Assembly: GCF_001699815.1 (NCBI RefSeq)
Contig: NZ_MCGB01000057.1
Coordinates: forward strand, 496,001 to 560,000
DNA length: 64,000 nt
Direction: 5' to 3'
Origin: Ralstonia pickettii
Lineage (GTDB): Bacteria; Pseudomonadota; Gammaproteobacteria; Burkholderiales; Burkholderiaceae
The first letter of the stretch is position 1, and the number at the start of each line of letters is the position of its first letter. The translations under genes and the position numbers were made by a program. Below are positions 26,811-35,696 of the stretch, in pieces. The notes beneath the pieces are model-generated. The model worked only from the letters and a program-made list of their open reading frames with translations. It ran no database searches and was not told the DNA's origin.

Positions 26811-27941
26811 ATGCAAAACACACGCCTTCGACCCTGCGTCCTGACCGCCATTGCAGCCGCTCTCGGCTGCGCAGCGAGTGGCGCCATCGCACAATCGTCG
26901 GTCACCCTCTACGGCACGGTCGATGCCGGCCTCCAGTATCAAAACCGCAGTGCGGCCGGCGGCAGCATCACCGAAGTGCATTCAGGCGGCATCAGCCCGA
27001 GCATCTGGGGCCTCAAGGGGTCGGAAGACCTGGGCAGTGGGTTGAAGGCCAACTTCAACCTCGAAGGGCATTTCAGCAGCGACACCGGCACGCTCACCAC
27101 CGGCCCCGGCTTCAGCTCCGAGCTGTTCCGCCGGCAAGCGAACGTTGGCCTCAGCGGCAACTGGGGAGCGATCACGCTTGGGCGCCAGTACAGTCCGGCG
27201 CTCATCGGTACGATCGGCACGGAAGTGCGCGGCTTCAAGGAGCAGTTCTCGAACCTGTACGGCTGGGCCTACAACCAGCTCCCCGCACCGGGCAACGCAA
27301 TGGGCGCGGGCACCAACCCCGGCAACGACGTGGGCGTGTTCATCGGCAATGCACTGCAGTACTCCAACAACTTCGGCCCCGTGTGGCTGGGCGTTGCGTA
27401 TTCATTTGGAGAGACTGCCGGCAGCTTCAGGCGCGGCAATGAACTCTCGCTGGGTGCCACCTACACGGGCCCGGCCACAGTTGGCCTCGGCTATCAGTCG
27501 ACGGCAGACAGCGGCACGGGCGAGACCCTCAGCCGCCTGTGGAGCGCAGGTGTGGCCGTACCGTTCGGCGCCTTTACGGGCCGCGTGAACTACATCGGCG
27601 TTACCAATAACGCGCCGACCGGCCAACGTGTGTCAGACGTCAAATCGATCGGTGCCGGGCTCGACTACAAGTGGAGCCCCGCCAATACCGCCACGCTGGC
27701 GGGCTACTACAGCAAGTACGAAAGCAGCACCCACGACAGCTCTACCAAGTCGGTCGTGCTGAGCAACGACTACGCCTTCTCCAAACGCACCACGCTTTAC
27801 GCGCAACTTGTGTACGTCAATGCGGGCGCAGTGGGCACGGTGGACCCGCTGGAAAGTCTCAAGACTTCCATCGTTGCGGGCGGCACGGCGCCGGGCGCGA
27901 AGACAGTGCTGGCGGGTGTGGGGCTGAAGCATTCGTTCTGA
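26811..27941 (+). CDS. Gram-negative porin (general diffusion, Burkholderiales type)
   Basis: A 376-residue outer-membrane porin. The signal peptide ends SGAIAQ and the mature protein opens SSVTLYGTVDAGLQYQN, standard for beta-proteobacterial trimeric porins. SIWGLKGSEDLGSGLKANFNLE and the FRRQANVGLSGNWGAITLGRQ segment follow, and the last residue is Phe (GVGLKHSF), the outer-membrane sorting signal. A sigma-54 promoter lies upstream, which ties it to the alcohol-oxidation locus: it may let the alcohol substrate in. The ATG at 26811 was chosen because the signal peptide begins there. Confidence 0.9.
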   Translation: MQNTRLRPCVLTAIAAALGCAASGAIAQSSVTLYGTVDAGLQYQNRSAAGGSITEVHSGGISPSIWGLKGSEDLGSGLKANFNLEGHFSSDTGTLTTGPGFSSELFRRQANVGLSGNWGAITLGRQYSPALIGTIGTEVRGFKEQFSNLYGWAYNQLPAPGNAMGAGTNPGNDVGVFIGNALQYSNNFGPVWLGVAYSFGETAGSFRRGNELSLGATYTGPATVGLGYQSTADSGTGETLSRLWSAGVAVPFGAFTGRVNYIGVTNNAPTGQRVSDVKSIGAGLDYKWSPANTATLAGYYSKYESSTHDSSTKSVVLSNDYAFSKRTTLYAQLVYVNAGAVGTVDPLESLKTSIVAGGTAPGAKTVLAGVGLKHSF

Positions 27942-27956
27942 GCCGTACCTGAGCAG

Positions 27957-27990
27957 AAAAAACCCTTGGCCAACACCAAGGGTTTTTTTC
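27957..27990 (+). terminator. intrinsic terminator after the porin
   Basis: Stem AACCCTTGG (27961-27969) / CCAAGGGTT (27976-27984) with flanking A-run and T-run. Confidence 0.85.
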
Positions 27991-28129
27991 GCCCCTCGGA
28001 TGCGAAGACGACGCACGAATCCTGACGCAGCGCATGGTCTGGGCAGGCGATCCGCGCTACGCTCACGTATCCTCAACATCACGATTCCTGCCCGTCCAGG
28101 CCACCCGGCGGGTACTCATTGGAGGTGCC

Positions 28130-29041
28130 TTGATCCGCGTCCTGCCTGCCTTTTTACTGGGCACGTTTAGCTCAATCCTGCTTGCCTTGAACACGCTGTT
28201 CTGGAGCGTGCCGCTGTTCACGCTGTCAGCGTTCAAGCTGCTGGTGCCGGCAGTGGCCGTCCGCCGACGGATCGACCCGATGCTCAACTGGGTCGCAACG
28301 CGCTGGATCGGTTGCAACAATGCCTGGATCGGCGTGCTGCAACGTGAGCCGTGGAGCGTGGAAGGCGCCGACAACCTGCGCTACGCGGGTTGGTACCTCG
28401 TCAATTGCAACCATCGGTCTTGGGTGGACATCTTCGTGTTGCAGCGGGTGTTGAACCGGCGCATCCCACTGCTCAAGTTCTTCCTCAAGCAACAGCTGAT
28501 CTACGTGCCGGTCATCGGCCTGGCCTGGTGGGCGCTGGATTTTCCGTTCATGCGGCGGCACTCCAAGGCGGCGCTGCGCAAGCACCCCGAGCTGCGCAAT
28601 CAAGATCGCGAAACCACGCGTCGCGCCTGTGCCAAGTTCGCGCACGTGCCGACCAGCGTCATGAACTTTGCCGAAGGCACGCGGTACACCCCGGCAAAGC
28701 ACCGGACGCAGTCGTCCCCCTATCGCCATCTGCTCAAGCCGAAGGCCGGCGCCCTGGCCCTGACGCTCAACGCCATGGGCGGAAGGTTCCAGTCGCTGCT
28801 CGATATCAGCATCGCCTATCCGGACGGCACACCGAGCTTCTGGCAACTGGCCTCCGGCCAGGCCGGCCGGGTGATGGTGCATATCCGCGAGCTGCCGATC
28901 CCGCCGGATTTCTGCACGCACGACTACAGCACCGACTCAGCCTTCCGCAGCGATTTCCACCGCTGGCTCACCGAACTCTGGGAGGAGAAAGACCAGCAGA
29001 TCGAAAACATGCTGGCGCAGGCAGCCAACCGCGTGGCGTAG
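28130..29041 (+). CDS. lysophospholipid acyltransferase family protein
   Basis: A 303-residue inner-membrane acyltransferase of the PlsC/YihG type. The catalytic HX4D motif is NHRSWVD and the acceptor-site motif is NFAEGTRYTPAK. A hydrophobic N-terminal segment (LPAFLLGTFSSILLALNTLF) anchors it. It likely transfers acyl groups to lysophosphatidate or lysophospholipid. The start is uncertain: TTG at 28130 with GGAGG four bases upstream gives the normal length for this group, while an ATG at 28034 in the same frame adds 32 residues without homology and lacks a ribosome site. A terminator follows. Confidence 0.8.
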   Translation: MIRVLPAFLLGTFSSILLALNTLFWSVPLFTLSAFKLLVPAVAVRRRIDPMLNWVATRWIGCNNAWIGVLQREPWSVEGADNLRYAGWYLVNCNHRSWVDIFVLQRVLNRRIPLLKFFLKQQLIYVPVIGLAWWALDFPFMRRHSKAALRKHPELRNQDRETTRRACAKFAHVPTSVMNFAEGTRYTPAKHRTQSSPYRHLLKPKAGALALTLNAMGGRFQSLLDISIAYPDGTPSFWQLASGQAGRVMVHIRELPIPPDFCTHDYSTDSAFRSDFHRWLTELWEEKDQQIENMLAQAANRVA

Positions 29042-29084
29042 CCTTCGCGTCGATGCTTTTTGACTAGGTGATCGAAGCGCCAAA

Positions 29085-29122
29085 CAAAAAGCCCCTTGGC
29101 CGTAAAGCCAAGGGGCTTTTGC
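29085..29122. terminator. bidirectional intrinsic terminator
   Basis: A 14-bp stem AAAAGCCCCTTGGC (29087-29100) / GCCAAGGGGCTTTT (29107-29120) after the acyltransferase gene. Confidence 0.85.
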
Positions 29123-29135
29123 TACTGCTGGCGGG

Positions 29136-29159
29136 CTGGCGGAGCGGTGAGTCTGGGGC
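29136..29159. repeat. 24-bp repeat related to the tRNA-Ser 3' end
   Basis: CTGGCGGAGCGGTGAG and the following eight bases recur at 32069-32092 with one mismatch. The first part also matches the 3' end of the tRNA-Ser gene at 57897. The rest of 29122-29365 holds no gene that I can recognise. Confidence 0.5.
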
Positions 29160-29365
29160 GGGCCTGTCTCAGCTCGTTCCCTGCCAATCGATTCAGGGTG
29201 GATCTGCCTCAGCGCCGAGCGGAGGCGCGTGTTCGAGCAGTGCACAGAGCCTCAAGCAGGTGAACCGGCTTGGCCCTGGGAATTTCGCATCGTCTCAGTG
29301 CCGCCTAAGTCTGCCTGCGTAGCTTCTCCATTGCGCACCTCCGCGCGCATGTCAGGAGAAGCACC

Positions 29366-29701
29366 ATGTACCGCTACACCAAGCTTTCCCTCCTCGCCAT
29401 TGCCATTGCGATGACGGGCGCGGCCGCCTACGCCGCCAAAGCTCATATTCAAAACGACGCCCTCGCTGTCACACAAGCAAAGATCCCGCTGACTCAAGCT
29501 GTCGCAGCTGCAGAGCAGCACGCCAATGGCAAGGCGTCACGCGCCGAATACGAGCAGTCGAAACAGGGCTGGGTGTACGACGTGGAAGTTGTGAGCGGAG
29601 CCAAAGTCTTCGACGTTCGGATCGATGCCGACAAGGGCACAGTCATTTCCGCTGTCGAGGACAAGGCCGATCACGACGACGTTCACGACAAGCAAGACTG
29701 A
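29366..29701 (+). CDS. PepSY domain-containing periplasmic protein
   Basis: A 111-residue exported protein: signal peptide MYRYTKLSLLAIAIAMTGAAAYA, then one PepSY domain (KIPLTQAVAAAEQHANGKASRAEYEQSKQGWVYDVEVVSGAKVFDVRIDADKG, split into shorter motifs here as LTQAVAAAEQHANG and WVYDVEVV). The C-terminus is acidic/His-rich (EDKADHDDVHDKQD), possibly metal-binding. PepSY proteins often inhibit peptidases or act with membrane two-component or metal systems. It leads a cluster with two four-repeat membrane proteins. AGGAGA precedes the ATG. Confidence 0.8.
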   Translation: MYRYTKLSLLAIAIAMTGAAAYAAKAHIQNDALAVTQAKIPLTQAVAAAEQHANGKASRAEYEQSKQGWVYDVEVVSGAKVFDVRIDADKGTVISAVEDKADHDDVHDKQD

Positions 29702-29787
29702 TTGCGTACGGCAACCCTGGGTCTATGTCGAGGCTAAGTCCGCTCAACCAAACTGCCCTCAGGTTCCCACTAAAGCGAGGACACATC

Positions 29788-30561
29788 ATGAATCGGTGGC
29801 AGGTAAGTGACGCATGGAACAAGGTGCCCGAGATTGCACTGTCGTTTTGGATCGTCAAGATCATGTCCACGACGGTGGGCGAGACGGGAGCCGATTTCCT
29901 GGCCGTGAATGCCGGGTGGGGCCAAGCTGCAACGCGAGCCGTGATGGCCGCATTGTTGGCAGCTGCCTTGTTTGCGCAGCTGCGGTCTCGCCGCTATATC
30001 CCGTCGATCTACTGGCTCACGGTCGTCCTGGTCAGCGTGGTCGGCACGCAGATCACGGATCTGTTGACGGATGGGTTGGGTATCAGCCTTTACATCAGCA
30101 CCACCGCGTTTGCTCTGCTGCTCGCTGCCATCTTCTTCGTTTGGTATCGCGTCGAACGAACGCTCTCGATCGACTCGATCGTCACGCGTCGTCGGGAGCT
30201 GTTCTATTGGGCCGCCATCCTCTGTACGTTTGCACTGGGAACCGCGGCGGGCGATTTGGCGACGGAAGCGCTGGGCCTTGGCTTCACGTGGGGAGCCGTG
30301 GTGTTCGGCACGTTGCTCGGCGTCACGTACGCCGCCTGGCGTATCGGTGGCAACGCCGTGCTCACGTTCTGGATCGCATACATCCTGACCCGACCCTTCG
30401 GCGCGGCGCTCGGCGACTTGCTCACACAAGCAAAAACCTACGGCGGTCTCGGCATGGGCGCCATGTGGACCAGTGCCCTGTTCCTCACGGTGATTGTCTT
30501 ACTGGTGGCGGCTGAGCAGTTCGGCATGGGAAGAAGCCGAGCTGTAGAGGCCACCGAATAG
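29788..30561 (+). CDS. COG4705-type multipass membrane protein
   Basis: A 257-residue integral membrane protein of unknown function with about eight hydrophobic helices. A glycine-rich signature recurs four times: [43 protein letters not shown] and [10 protein letters not shown]. This suggests four tandem two-helix repeats, each with a G-T/G-x-D element in the membrane. It is paralogous to the protein at 31056. ATG 29788 follows GCGAGGA; an upstream in-frame ATG has no homology. The conserved Asp residues could bind a cation, which would fit a transporter, but no activity is known to me. Confidence 0.75.
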   Translation: MNRWQVSDAWNKVPEIALSFWIVKIMSTTVGETGADFLAVNAGWGQAATRAVMAALLAAALFAQLRSRRYIPSIYWLTVVLVSVVGTQITDLLTDGLGISLYISTTAFALLLAAIFFVWYRVERTLSIDSIVTRRRELFYWAAILCTFALGTAAGDLATEALGLGFTWGAVVFGTLLGVTYAAWRIGGNAVLTFWIAYILTRPFGAALGDLLTQAKTYGGLGMGAMWTSALFLTVIVLLVAAEQFGMGRSRAVEATE

Positions 30562-30586
30562 CGCTTCGTTTTTTAGGAGAACCCCC

Positions 30587-31039
30587 ATGTTCCATCAACA
30601 CACACTCGTTCGGGCGACTGCCACAGTCTCGGCCATCTTGTTTCTGAGCATCGCCACCGGTTGCTCCAAACCGGAGGCTCAAGCCGCGACTGGGACAGTG
30701 CCGGGCACATCGACTCAAACCGCATCACCACCCCAATCCAAAACCGCGTCGAAGCTTGGTGATCTATCGGCGTTTCGCAGCATTGCGACGGACGTTGCCA
30801 ACCTGGTAGACAAAGGTGATCTGGCGGCCGCCAAAGCACGCATCAAAGATCTGGAGGTCTCTTGGGACGCGGCGGAAGCCGGCCTGAAGCCTCGGGCGGC
30901 CAATGATTGGCACGTACTGGATAAGGCCATTGACCGTGCGCTGGCCGCATTGCGCGCCGACACACCCAAGCAGCCCGACTGCAAGGCTGCGTTGACCGAT
31001 TTGTTGAAAACCTTCGACACGCTGCAAGGTCGGACTTGA
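30587..31039 (+). CDS. hypothetical exported (possible lipoprotein) protein
   Basis: A 150-residue protein with a hydrophobic N-terminus ending [11 protein letters not shown], a possible but non-ideal lipobox (Ala at -3). The mature part is helical: [67 protein letters not shown], read here only as motifs such as [13 protein letters not shown] and [11 protein letters not shown]. This resembles small helical periplasmic proteins found with PepSY and membrane-stress genes. It lies between the two COG4705-type paralogues with short gaps, so it is likely in the same operon. Function unknown. Confidence 0.7.
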   Translation: MFHQHTLVRATATVSAILFLSIATGCSKPEAQAATGTVPGTSTQTASPPQSKTASKLGDLSAFRSIATDVANLVDKGDLAAAKARIKDLEVSWDAAEAGLKPRAANDWHVLDKAIDRALAALRADTPKQPDCKAALTDLLKTFDTLQGRT

Positions 31040-31055
31040 TTTGCGAGGACGCATG

Positions 31056-31814
31056 ATGAAGACGTCAACAGAGCACGCTCTGGCCAAAGTGCCAGAAGTC
31101 ACATTGGCCTTCTGGCTACTCAAGATTGCGGCCACCACACTGGGCGAAACCGGTGGTGATGCTGTCTCGATGTCGATGAACCTGGGCTATCTGGTGGGCA
31201 CCGGCATCTTTGCCGCCGTCTTCTTGGTGTCGGTAGCCGCACAAATAAAAGCCAAGGGCTTTCATCCGCTTCTCTACTGGACCACCATCATCGCCACGAC
31301 CACGGTCGGCACGACGCTTGCAGACTTCGCGGATCGCTCCCTGGGTATCGGATATGCAGGCGGCTCCACCTTGCTGCTGGCGCTGCTGCTCGGCTCGCTT
31401 TTTGCGTGGTACCGCACGTTGGGGTCGGTGTCGGTGAGCACCGTCCACTCGCCCAGGGCTGAAGCGTTCTATTGGGTCACCATCATGTTTTCGCAGACCC
31501 TGGGCACAGCCCTGGGCGATTGGACTGCCGACACGGCTGGCTTGGGCTATACAGGGGCGGCCGTGGTCTTCGGGGCGCTGCTTGCCCTCATCATCGTCGC
31601 CTACTACTGGACCCGCGTCTCCCGCACGCTGCTGTTCTGGGCCGCGTTCATCCTGACACGCCCCTTGGGCGCCGTGGTCGGCGATTTTCTTGACAAACCA
31701 CACAGTGCGGGTGGGCTCGCTTTGAGCCGCTACTCCGCGTCGGCCGCACTGCTTGCCTTTATCCTGACCGGCATGCTGCTCTTCAGGCAACGCGCAGCTC
31801 GGGTTGCCCATTGA
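31056..31814 (+). CDS. COG4705-type multipass membrane protein, second copy
   Basis: A 252-residue paralogue of the protein at 29788. The four repeat signatures are TLGETGGDAV, TVGTTLADFADRSLGIG, TLGTALGDWTADTAGLG and PLGAVVGDFLDKP. The start is ATG 31056 (or 31053) with GAGGA upstream. The two copies flanking a small exported protein suggest a heterodimeric membrane unit or recent functional split. No catalytic motif is recognised. Confidence 0.75.
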   Translation: MKTSTEHALAKVPEVTLAFWLLKIAATTLGETGGDAVSMSMNLGYLVGTGIFAAVFLVSVAAQIKAKGFHPLLYWTTIIATTTVGTTLADFADRSLGIGYAGGSTLLLALLLGSLFAWYRTLGSVSVSTVHSPRAEAFYWVTIMFSQTLGTALGDWTADTAGLGYTGAAVVFGALLALIIVAYYWTRVSRTLLFWAAFILTRPLGAVVGDFLDKPHSAGGLALSRYSASAALLAFILTGMLLFRQRAARVAH

Positions 31815-31858
31815 CTGGGGGCAATGGCTGGAGGGCACATGCGGGTATTGCTTGTCGA

Positions 31859-32077
31859 GTTGCTCGGGTTCATCCCCGCCCGATTCAGCGTCGACATCGG
31901 CAGCAAAACTGGCTATCGGTACGGCCGCACTGGCGCCCTGAGAATGGCGGTCCCAAACCCACGAAAACGTTGGTTGACGGTACCGCCAAGAACACGGAAA
32001 CGACAAAGCCCCGCCATTGGCGGGGCTTCGTTCGAACCAGGCTCCGTTTGACCGGGGCGCTGGACTTGCTGGCGGAG
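31859..32077. repeat. direct repeat copy A (tRNA-Ser downstream flank)
   Basis: This stretch is a diverged copy of 57748-57905, the sequence downstream of tRNA-Ser. Shared segments include GTTGCTCGGGTTCATCCCCG, the palindromic terminator AAAGCCCCGCCATTGGCGGG, and CAGGCTCCGTTTGACCGGGG, ending with the last eight bases of the tRNA (TGGCGGAG). Copy A has an extra ~60 bp in the middle. Both copies have the same orientation and bracket the accessory block. Confidence 0.75.
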
Positions 32078-32453
32078 CAGTGAGTCTGGGGCTGATTCGT
32101 CTCTGCGCACCGCCCTGCTAACAGGGAAATTTGCAGGGAATTTGGCACTTTCCCTTCCCCTGATCCGGCCATACCCCAGATTTTGCGCGGGCTGCCCAGA
32201 GGTTGCTCGGCACGACGACCGACTCGGAACAGCCAATAACAGGGAAGCAGGCAGGTTTTCCAGCCTGGCACGTCATGGCAAAACGTTGACGCAACAGACT
32301 GTCGCCCGCAGCGGCCGCAGACGTTCGTCTTCATCTAAAACATCCGGTCCTCCCCCAAGGTGTCTGAAATTCGGTAGCCCATTGCCCCAAGTGACCGCGG
32401 TATGTGGAACGAAACGGGAACGCATCGATGGAGTTGTAAGGCCGGAATAAATG
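32078..32453. other. intergenic, no gene seen
   Basis: This lies between the repeat and the NsrR-like operator. No credible gene is seen. A run of short frames here is poor in coding character. It may be degraded element-end DNA. Confidence 0.4.
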
Positions 32454-32470
32454 ATGTATTGTCAATGCAT
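32454..32470 (+). promoter_or_regulatory. NsrR-like operator
   Basis: ATGTATT-GTC-AATGCAT is a 7-3-7 inverted repeat fitting the NsrR consensus (ATGYATT-N3-AATRCAT). It lies about 85 bp upstream of the hemerythrin gene, a common target of the nitric-oxide-sensing repressor NsrR. Confidence 0.65.
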
Positions 32471-32554
32471 GTTATATCGCTGCGGGCAAAGTTGAAAACC
32501 GCGCACCCACGGCCGACGGCAAGACAGGCCGCACAGGAAGATGAGAGACACGAA

Positions 32555-33097
32555 GTGAAACTAGATGGCCTACTGACCAAACCAACGCCTTCTTTCGACG
32601 AGCCGCTCGAAATGCTCAAGGCGTGTCACGAGCGTATTGCCGCGCAGTGCGCCACGCTCGCAAAACTGTCTGCACACCTGCCATCGCACGGTGCGGACGA
32701 GCAGGCGCGGCAGGCGGCCCGAAACATCATGCGCTACTTCGACGTGGCCGGGCCTCATCATCATGCCGACGAAGAAGAGGATCTCTTTCCGTTGCTGATG
32801 GTAGAGGGCCAGCGCCTGCGTTCACCGGTGGTCGAGGTGATCGCGTCGCTGCTCGATGAGCATCGATCTCTGGAAGCAAGCTGGGCGCAGTTGCGAGCAG
32901 TCCTTGCCGATATCGCCCAAGGCCAGGTCCGGCCGATCGAGCGCGCCTGGACGGACAGCTTTGCTGACGCATACCGCCGTCACATCGCCGTCGAAGAAGA
33001 CCAGGTTCTGGTGTTCGCCCAAGCGTGCCTAGATCGGCAGCAACTCGCAAGGCTGAGCGCAGCGATGGTTGCTCGACGCGCTGTGGCATCGCACTGA
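32555..33097 (+). CDS. hemerythrin-domain protein
   Basis: A 180-residue HHE/hemerythrin-like four-helix protein. Iron ligands are expected from CHERIAAQC, PHHHADEEEDLFP, LLDEHRSLE and HIAVEEDQV. Such proteins bind di-iron and function in oxygen or nitric-oxide sensing and in repair of nitrosylated iron centres. The GTG at 32555 is chosen because homology begins there and because the NsrR-like operator at 32454-32470 would otherwise lie in coding sequence; an ATG at 32465 is in frame but overlaps the operator. It is the first gene of the anaerobic module (DUF2249, FNR, nar follow). Confidence 0.75.
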   Translation: MKLDGLLTKPTPSFDEPLEMLKACHERIAAQCATLAKLSAHLPSHGADEQARQAARNIMRYFDVAGPHHHADEEEDLFPLLMVEGQRLRSPVVEVIASLLDEHRSLEASWAQLRAVLADIAQGQVRPIERAWTDSFADAYRRHIAVEEDQVLVFAQACLDRQQLARLSAAMVARRAVASH

Positions 33098-33146
33098 AAC
33101 CCCAATGAAGCCCATCACGAGGACACTCTTTCCAGGAGAACCTTCC

Positions 33147-33416
33147 ATGCCAACTTTGACAGACATCCACACCATCTTCGCCCAGCATCATGTTTTCGAC
33201 GCGCGCGGCATTGCCAAGCGTTTCCGGCACGCGGCCATCTTCGGCGCGCTCGACGCCCTGGAGCCAGGCGAGGTGATGCGCTTTGTCAATGATCATGATC
33301 CACTCCCGCTCCTTGCGCAGATTGATCGGCACTACGGGCCGCGCGTGGATGCCGGGTATGTCGCCCGCGAGCCGGGCAACATCGTGATCGACTTTACGGT
33401 GAGAGCGGCAGGCTGA
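33147..33416 (+). CDS. DUF2249 domain protein
   Basis: An 89-residue protein with a single DUF2249 domain (TIFAQHHVFDARGI, DALEPGEVMRFVNDHDPLPLL, GNIVIDFTV). The fold is TusA/SirA-like, but there is no obvious sulfur-carrying Cys. These proteins occur in denitrification and NO-response clusters next to hemerythrins, as here. ATG 33147 has CAGGAGA upstream. Biochemical function is unknown. Confidence 0.75.
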   Translation: MPTLTDIHTIFAQHHVFDARGIAKRFRHAAIFGALDALEPGEVMRFVNDHDPLPLLAQIDRHYGPRVDAGYVAREPGNIVIDFTVRAAG

Positions 33417-33578
33417 ATGTCTGCCGCGTCGGCCATCAATGCCGGCGAACGTGTTTTGTGGCCGGCCGCGATCGTCGATCAGGTCGGCATAACGGATGCA
33501 TGATGCGCAGATGATTCGGTCATTTGCGAACGCGCGGACACGTGCCGGTGACCTGAATACTCGTGGACAGAGGACAAC

Positions 33579-34403
33579 ATGCTGACCACAATCCAACTCG
33601 ACAACGCACGCGCGCCTGACACCAGTTGCGAGACGCTTATGCCGCAGGCGCACCAAGAGATTGAGGCGACGAACGTCACCTGCAACAGTTGCGCATTGGC
33701 GCGCTTGTGCACCGCTGAGCCAGTCGACACATCGGCCGCAGAGCGGCTCAACGAGTCCATGCGCGGCATCCGTATGATCAAGCGCGGACAAGCGCTGTAC
33801 CGCAGAGGCGGCAGCCTCCAAAGCATCTATGCCATCCGTGCCGGCTCCTTCAAAACCGTGATCCATCGGACAGCAGGCGAACAGGTCGTCGGCATCGCCT
33901 TGTCGGGTGACCCGCTTGGCGTTGACGGTATCGCCAGCGGCAAGCATGCCTGCGACGCGATTGCGCTGGAAGACAGCTCGGTATGCGTGATGCCGTTCGA
34001 GCGACTCGAACGCCTGTGCCATGAGCTGAAGATCGTTCAGCGGCACGTATTGAGCATGCTCAGCGCCGAGATCGTGCGCGGGTCCAAGTGGATGGCGCTA
34101 CTCGGCACGATGGGAGCGGAGGATCGCGTCGCTACCTTTCTGTTCGACTTGTCGGAACGCTGGAGCGCGCGCGGCTTTTCGTCGACACAGTTCACGCTGA
34201 AAATGACACGCGCGGAAATTGGCAGCTACCTTGGGTTGAAACTCGAAACTGTCAGCAGAATGCTGACGAAACTGCAGCAGCGTCGGCTACTTGAAGTGCG
34301 CGGCAAAGACATCCGGATTCTCGATATGGACCAATTGCAGGCCGTGGCGATGGATGGCTGCACGCCGTTTTCCCGCTCCCGTTTAGTCTCGATAAACGAC
34401 TAG
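33579..34403 (+). CDS. fnr: FNR-type Crp/Fnr regulator (oxygen sensor)
   Basis: A 274-residue transcriptional regulator. The N-terminal cysteines Cys35-x2-Cys38-x5-Cys44 (CNSCALARLC) with Cys125 (GKHACDAI) match the [4Fe-4S] ligands of FNR. A cyclic-nucleotide-binding-like fold follows, and the recognition helix EIGSYLGLKLETVSRML has the E-x2-S-R pattern of FNR, so it should read TTGAT-N4-ATCAA sites. I did not find a clear site of that kind upstream of narG in this window. It likely governs nitrate respiration in the same block. The tail after residue 250 is unusual. Confidence 0.85.
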   Translation: MLTTIQLDNARAPDTSCETLMPQAHQEIEATNVTCNSCALARLCTAEPVDTSAAERLNESMRGIRMIKRGQALYRRGGSLQSIYAIRAGSFKTVIHRTAGEQVVGIALSGDPLGVDGIASGKHACDAIALEDSSVCVMPFERLERLCHELKIVQRHVLSMLSAEIVRGSKWMALLGTMGAEDRVATFLFDLSERWSARGFSSTQFTLKMTRAEIGSYLGLKLETVSRMLTKLQQRRLLEVRGKDIRILDMDQLQAVAMDGCTPFSRSRLVSIND

Positions 34404-34562
34404 GCTGAACAATAGCGTGACGTCCGCCTCGCATGCCCACGCGTCCAGCACCTTACCAACGAAATCCGGACTGTTGTCCATCAGGATGGACGCGGGCAAG
34501 CCTCGCATCTCCTTAAGCTGTTCCAGCACTTGCTTGACCCGCAGGCCCGGCAATGAAGTTTC
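34404..34562 (-). pseudogene. IS3-family transposase remnant
   Basis: The minus strand encodes SLPGLRVKQVLEQLKEMRG, PASILMDNSPDFVGKVLD and AWACEADVTLL, which align with the DDE integrase core of IS3-family OrfB (usual form LDNGPEFAG). Both ends are missing; it abuts the fnr 3' end. No terminal repeats remain. Confidence 0.7.
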
Positions 34563-34958
34563 AAGAACACCTACCAGCGCGTGGTCTACTACGCGTCGGA
34601 CAACCCGCAGATCTTGAACGCCCCCACGACGGGGCACGACGTTTCGGTCGGGCAGTGCCTCCCCTTACATCATTCAGAAGAACTATTACAACCAGCGCAT
34701 CATTTCGGAGCACCCGGACAATGTAGGATCTAACATCTGCAATATCGATGCATCCTCCTGCCTGACATAGACCGCGCCGGACATTTGTTGATCCCAAAGA
34801 TGCCGACACCTACTCGTCGCTGGTATAGAGATAGAGCCAACGAGGCGATGGCCCATCAAATCGAAGGCCCATTTCACCTGAGTGCCTAACCGCCATCGCA
34901 CCCCGCTACGAGAGCGCGGCGCCTCACAGTGGCAAACGAGCGCAGAAGGAGAGACGTC
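34563..34958. other. degraded coding remnant and intergenic
   Basis: From about 34560 the plus strand reads FKNTYQRVVYYASDNPQILN without a start and then shifts frame to YIIQKNYYNQRIISEHPDNV before a stop near 34724. It is a fragment of some gene that I do not recognise. The remainder (34740-34958) shows nothing apart from the AGGAGA ribosome site of the next gene. Confidence 0.4.
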
Positions 34959-35666
34959 ATGAGCGATACACGCGTTTTTGAGGTCTACCGCTACGATCCC
35001 GATTCAGATGTCCAGCCCTACATGCAGGCCTTTAACGTCGAGTTGAAGCCAGACGACCGGATGCTGCTGGACGTTCTGATTCACCTCAAGGCGCAGGACC
35101 AGACACTGAGCTTCCGAAGATCATGCCGGGAGGGCGTGTGCGGTTCAGACGCGATGAACATCAACGGCAAGAATGGCCTTGCCTGCACGACCAACCTCAA
35201 CGCGCTGCCGCGCCATATCGTTCTACGCCCGCTTCCGGGCCTGCCCGTCATACGCGACCTGATCGTGGACATGACGGATTTCTTCAAGCAATACCAATCG
35301 ATCAAGCCGTACCTGATCAACGACACTGCACCGCCGGAGCGTGAGCGCCTTCAATCACCTCAGGAACGCGACCAATTGGACGGCCTCTATGAGTGCATCC
35401 TGTGCGCCTGCTGCTCAAGCGCATGTCCGTCGTATTGGTGGAATCCCGACAAGTATGTCGGCCCGGCCGGGCTGCTGCAGGCGTATCGCTTTCTCGTGGA
35501 TTCGCGCGACGAAGCCACTGCCGCGCGCCTGGACAACCTCGACGATCCCTACCGCCTGTTCCGCTGCCGAACGATCATGAACTGTACGAACGTGTGCCCC
35601 AAGGGCCTGAACCCAGCCAAGGCGATCAGCGAGATCCGAAACATGCTCGCCCGCAGGGCAATTTGA
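34959..35666 (+). CDS. orphan SdhB-like iron-sulfur protein
   Basis: A 235-residue protein closely resembling the succinate dehydrogenase iron-sulfur subunit. The [2Fe-2S] ligands are in SCREGVCGSDAMNINGKNG (Cys56, Cys61) with Cys76; the [4Fe-4S] site is CILCACCSSACPSYW, and the [3Fe-4S] site is CRTIMNCTNVCPKGLNP. No sdhA, sdhC or sdhD lies nearby, so either it is a second copy exchanging with the main complex or it has a new partner. It lies between FNR and a cupin upstream of the nitrate genes. ATG 34959 has AGGAGA upstream. Confidence 0.85.
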   Translation: MSDTRVFEVYRYDPDSDVQPYMQAFNVELKPDDRMLLDVLIHLKAQDQTLSFRRSCREGVCGSDAMNINGKNGLACTTNLNALPRHIVLRPLPGLPVIRDLIVDMTDFFKQYQSIKPYLINDTAPPERERLQSPQERDQLDGLYECILCACCSSACPSYWWNPDKYVGPAGLLQAYRFLVDSRDEATAARLDNLDDPYRLFRCRTIMNCTNVCPKGLNPAKAISEIRNMLARRAI

Positions 35667-35696
35667 CCGACGCCGCTTTAACGATCAGGAGAGAAC

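Noticed and set aside
24930-26981. A 683-codon minus-strand frame.
   Set aside because: It is antisense to the two metallo-hydrolase genes; Arg-rich, no domain.
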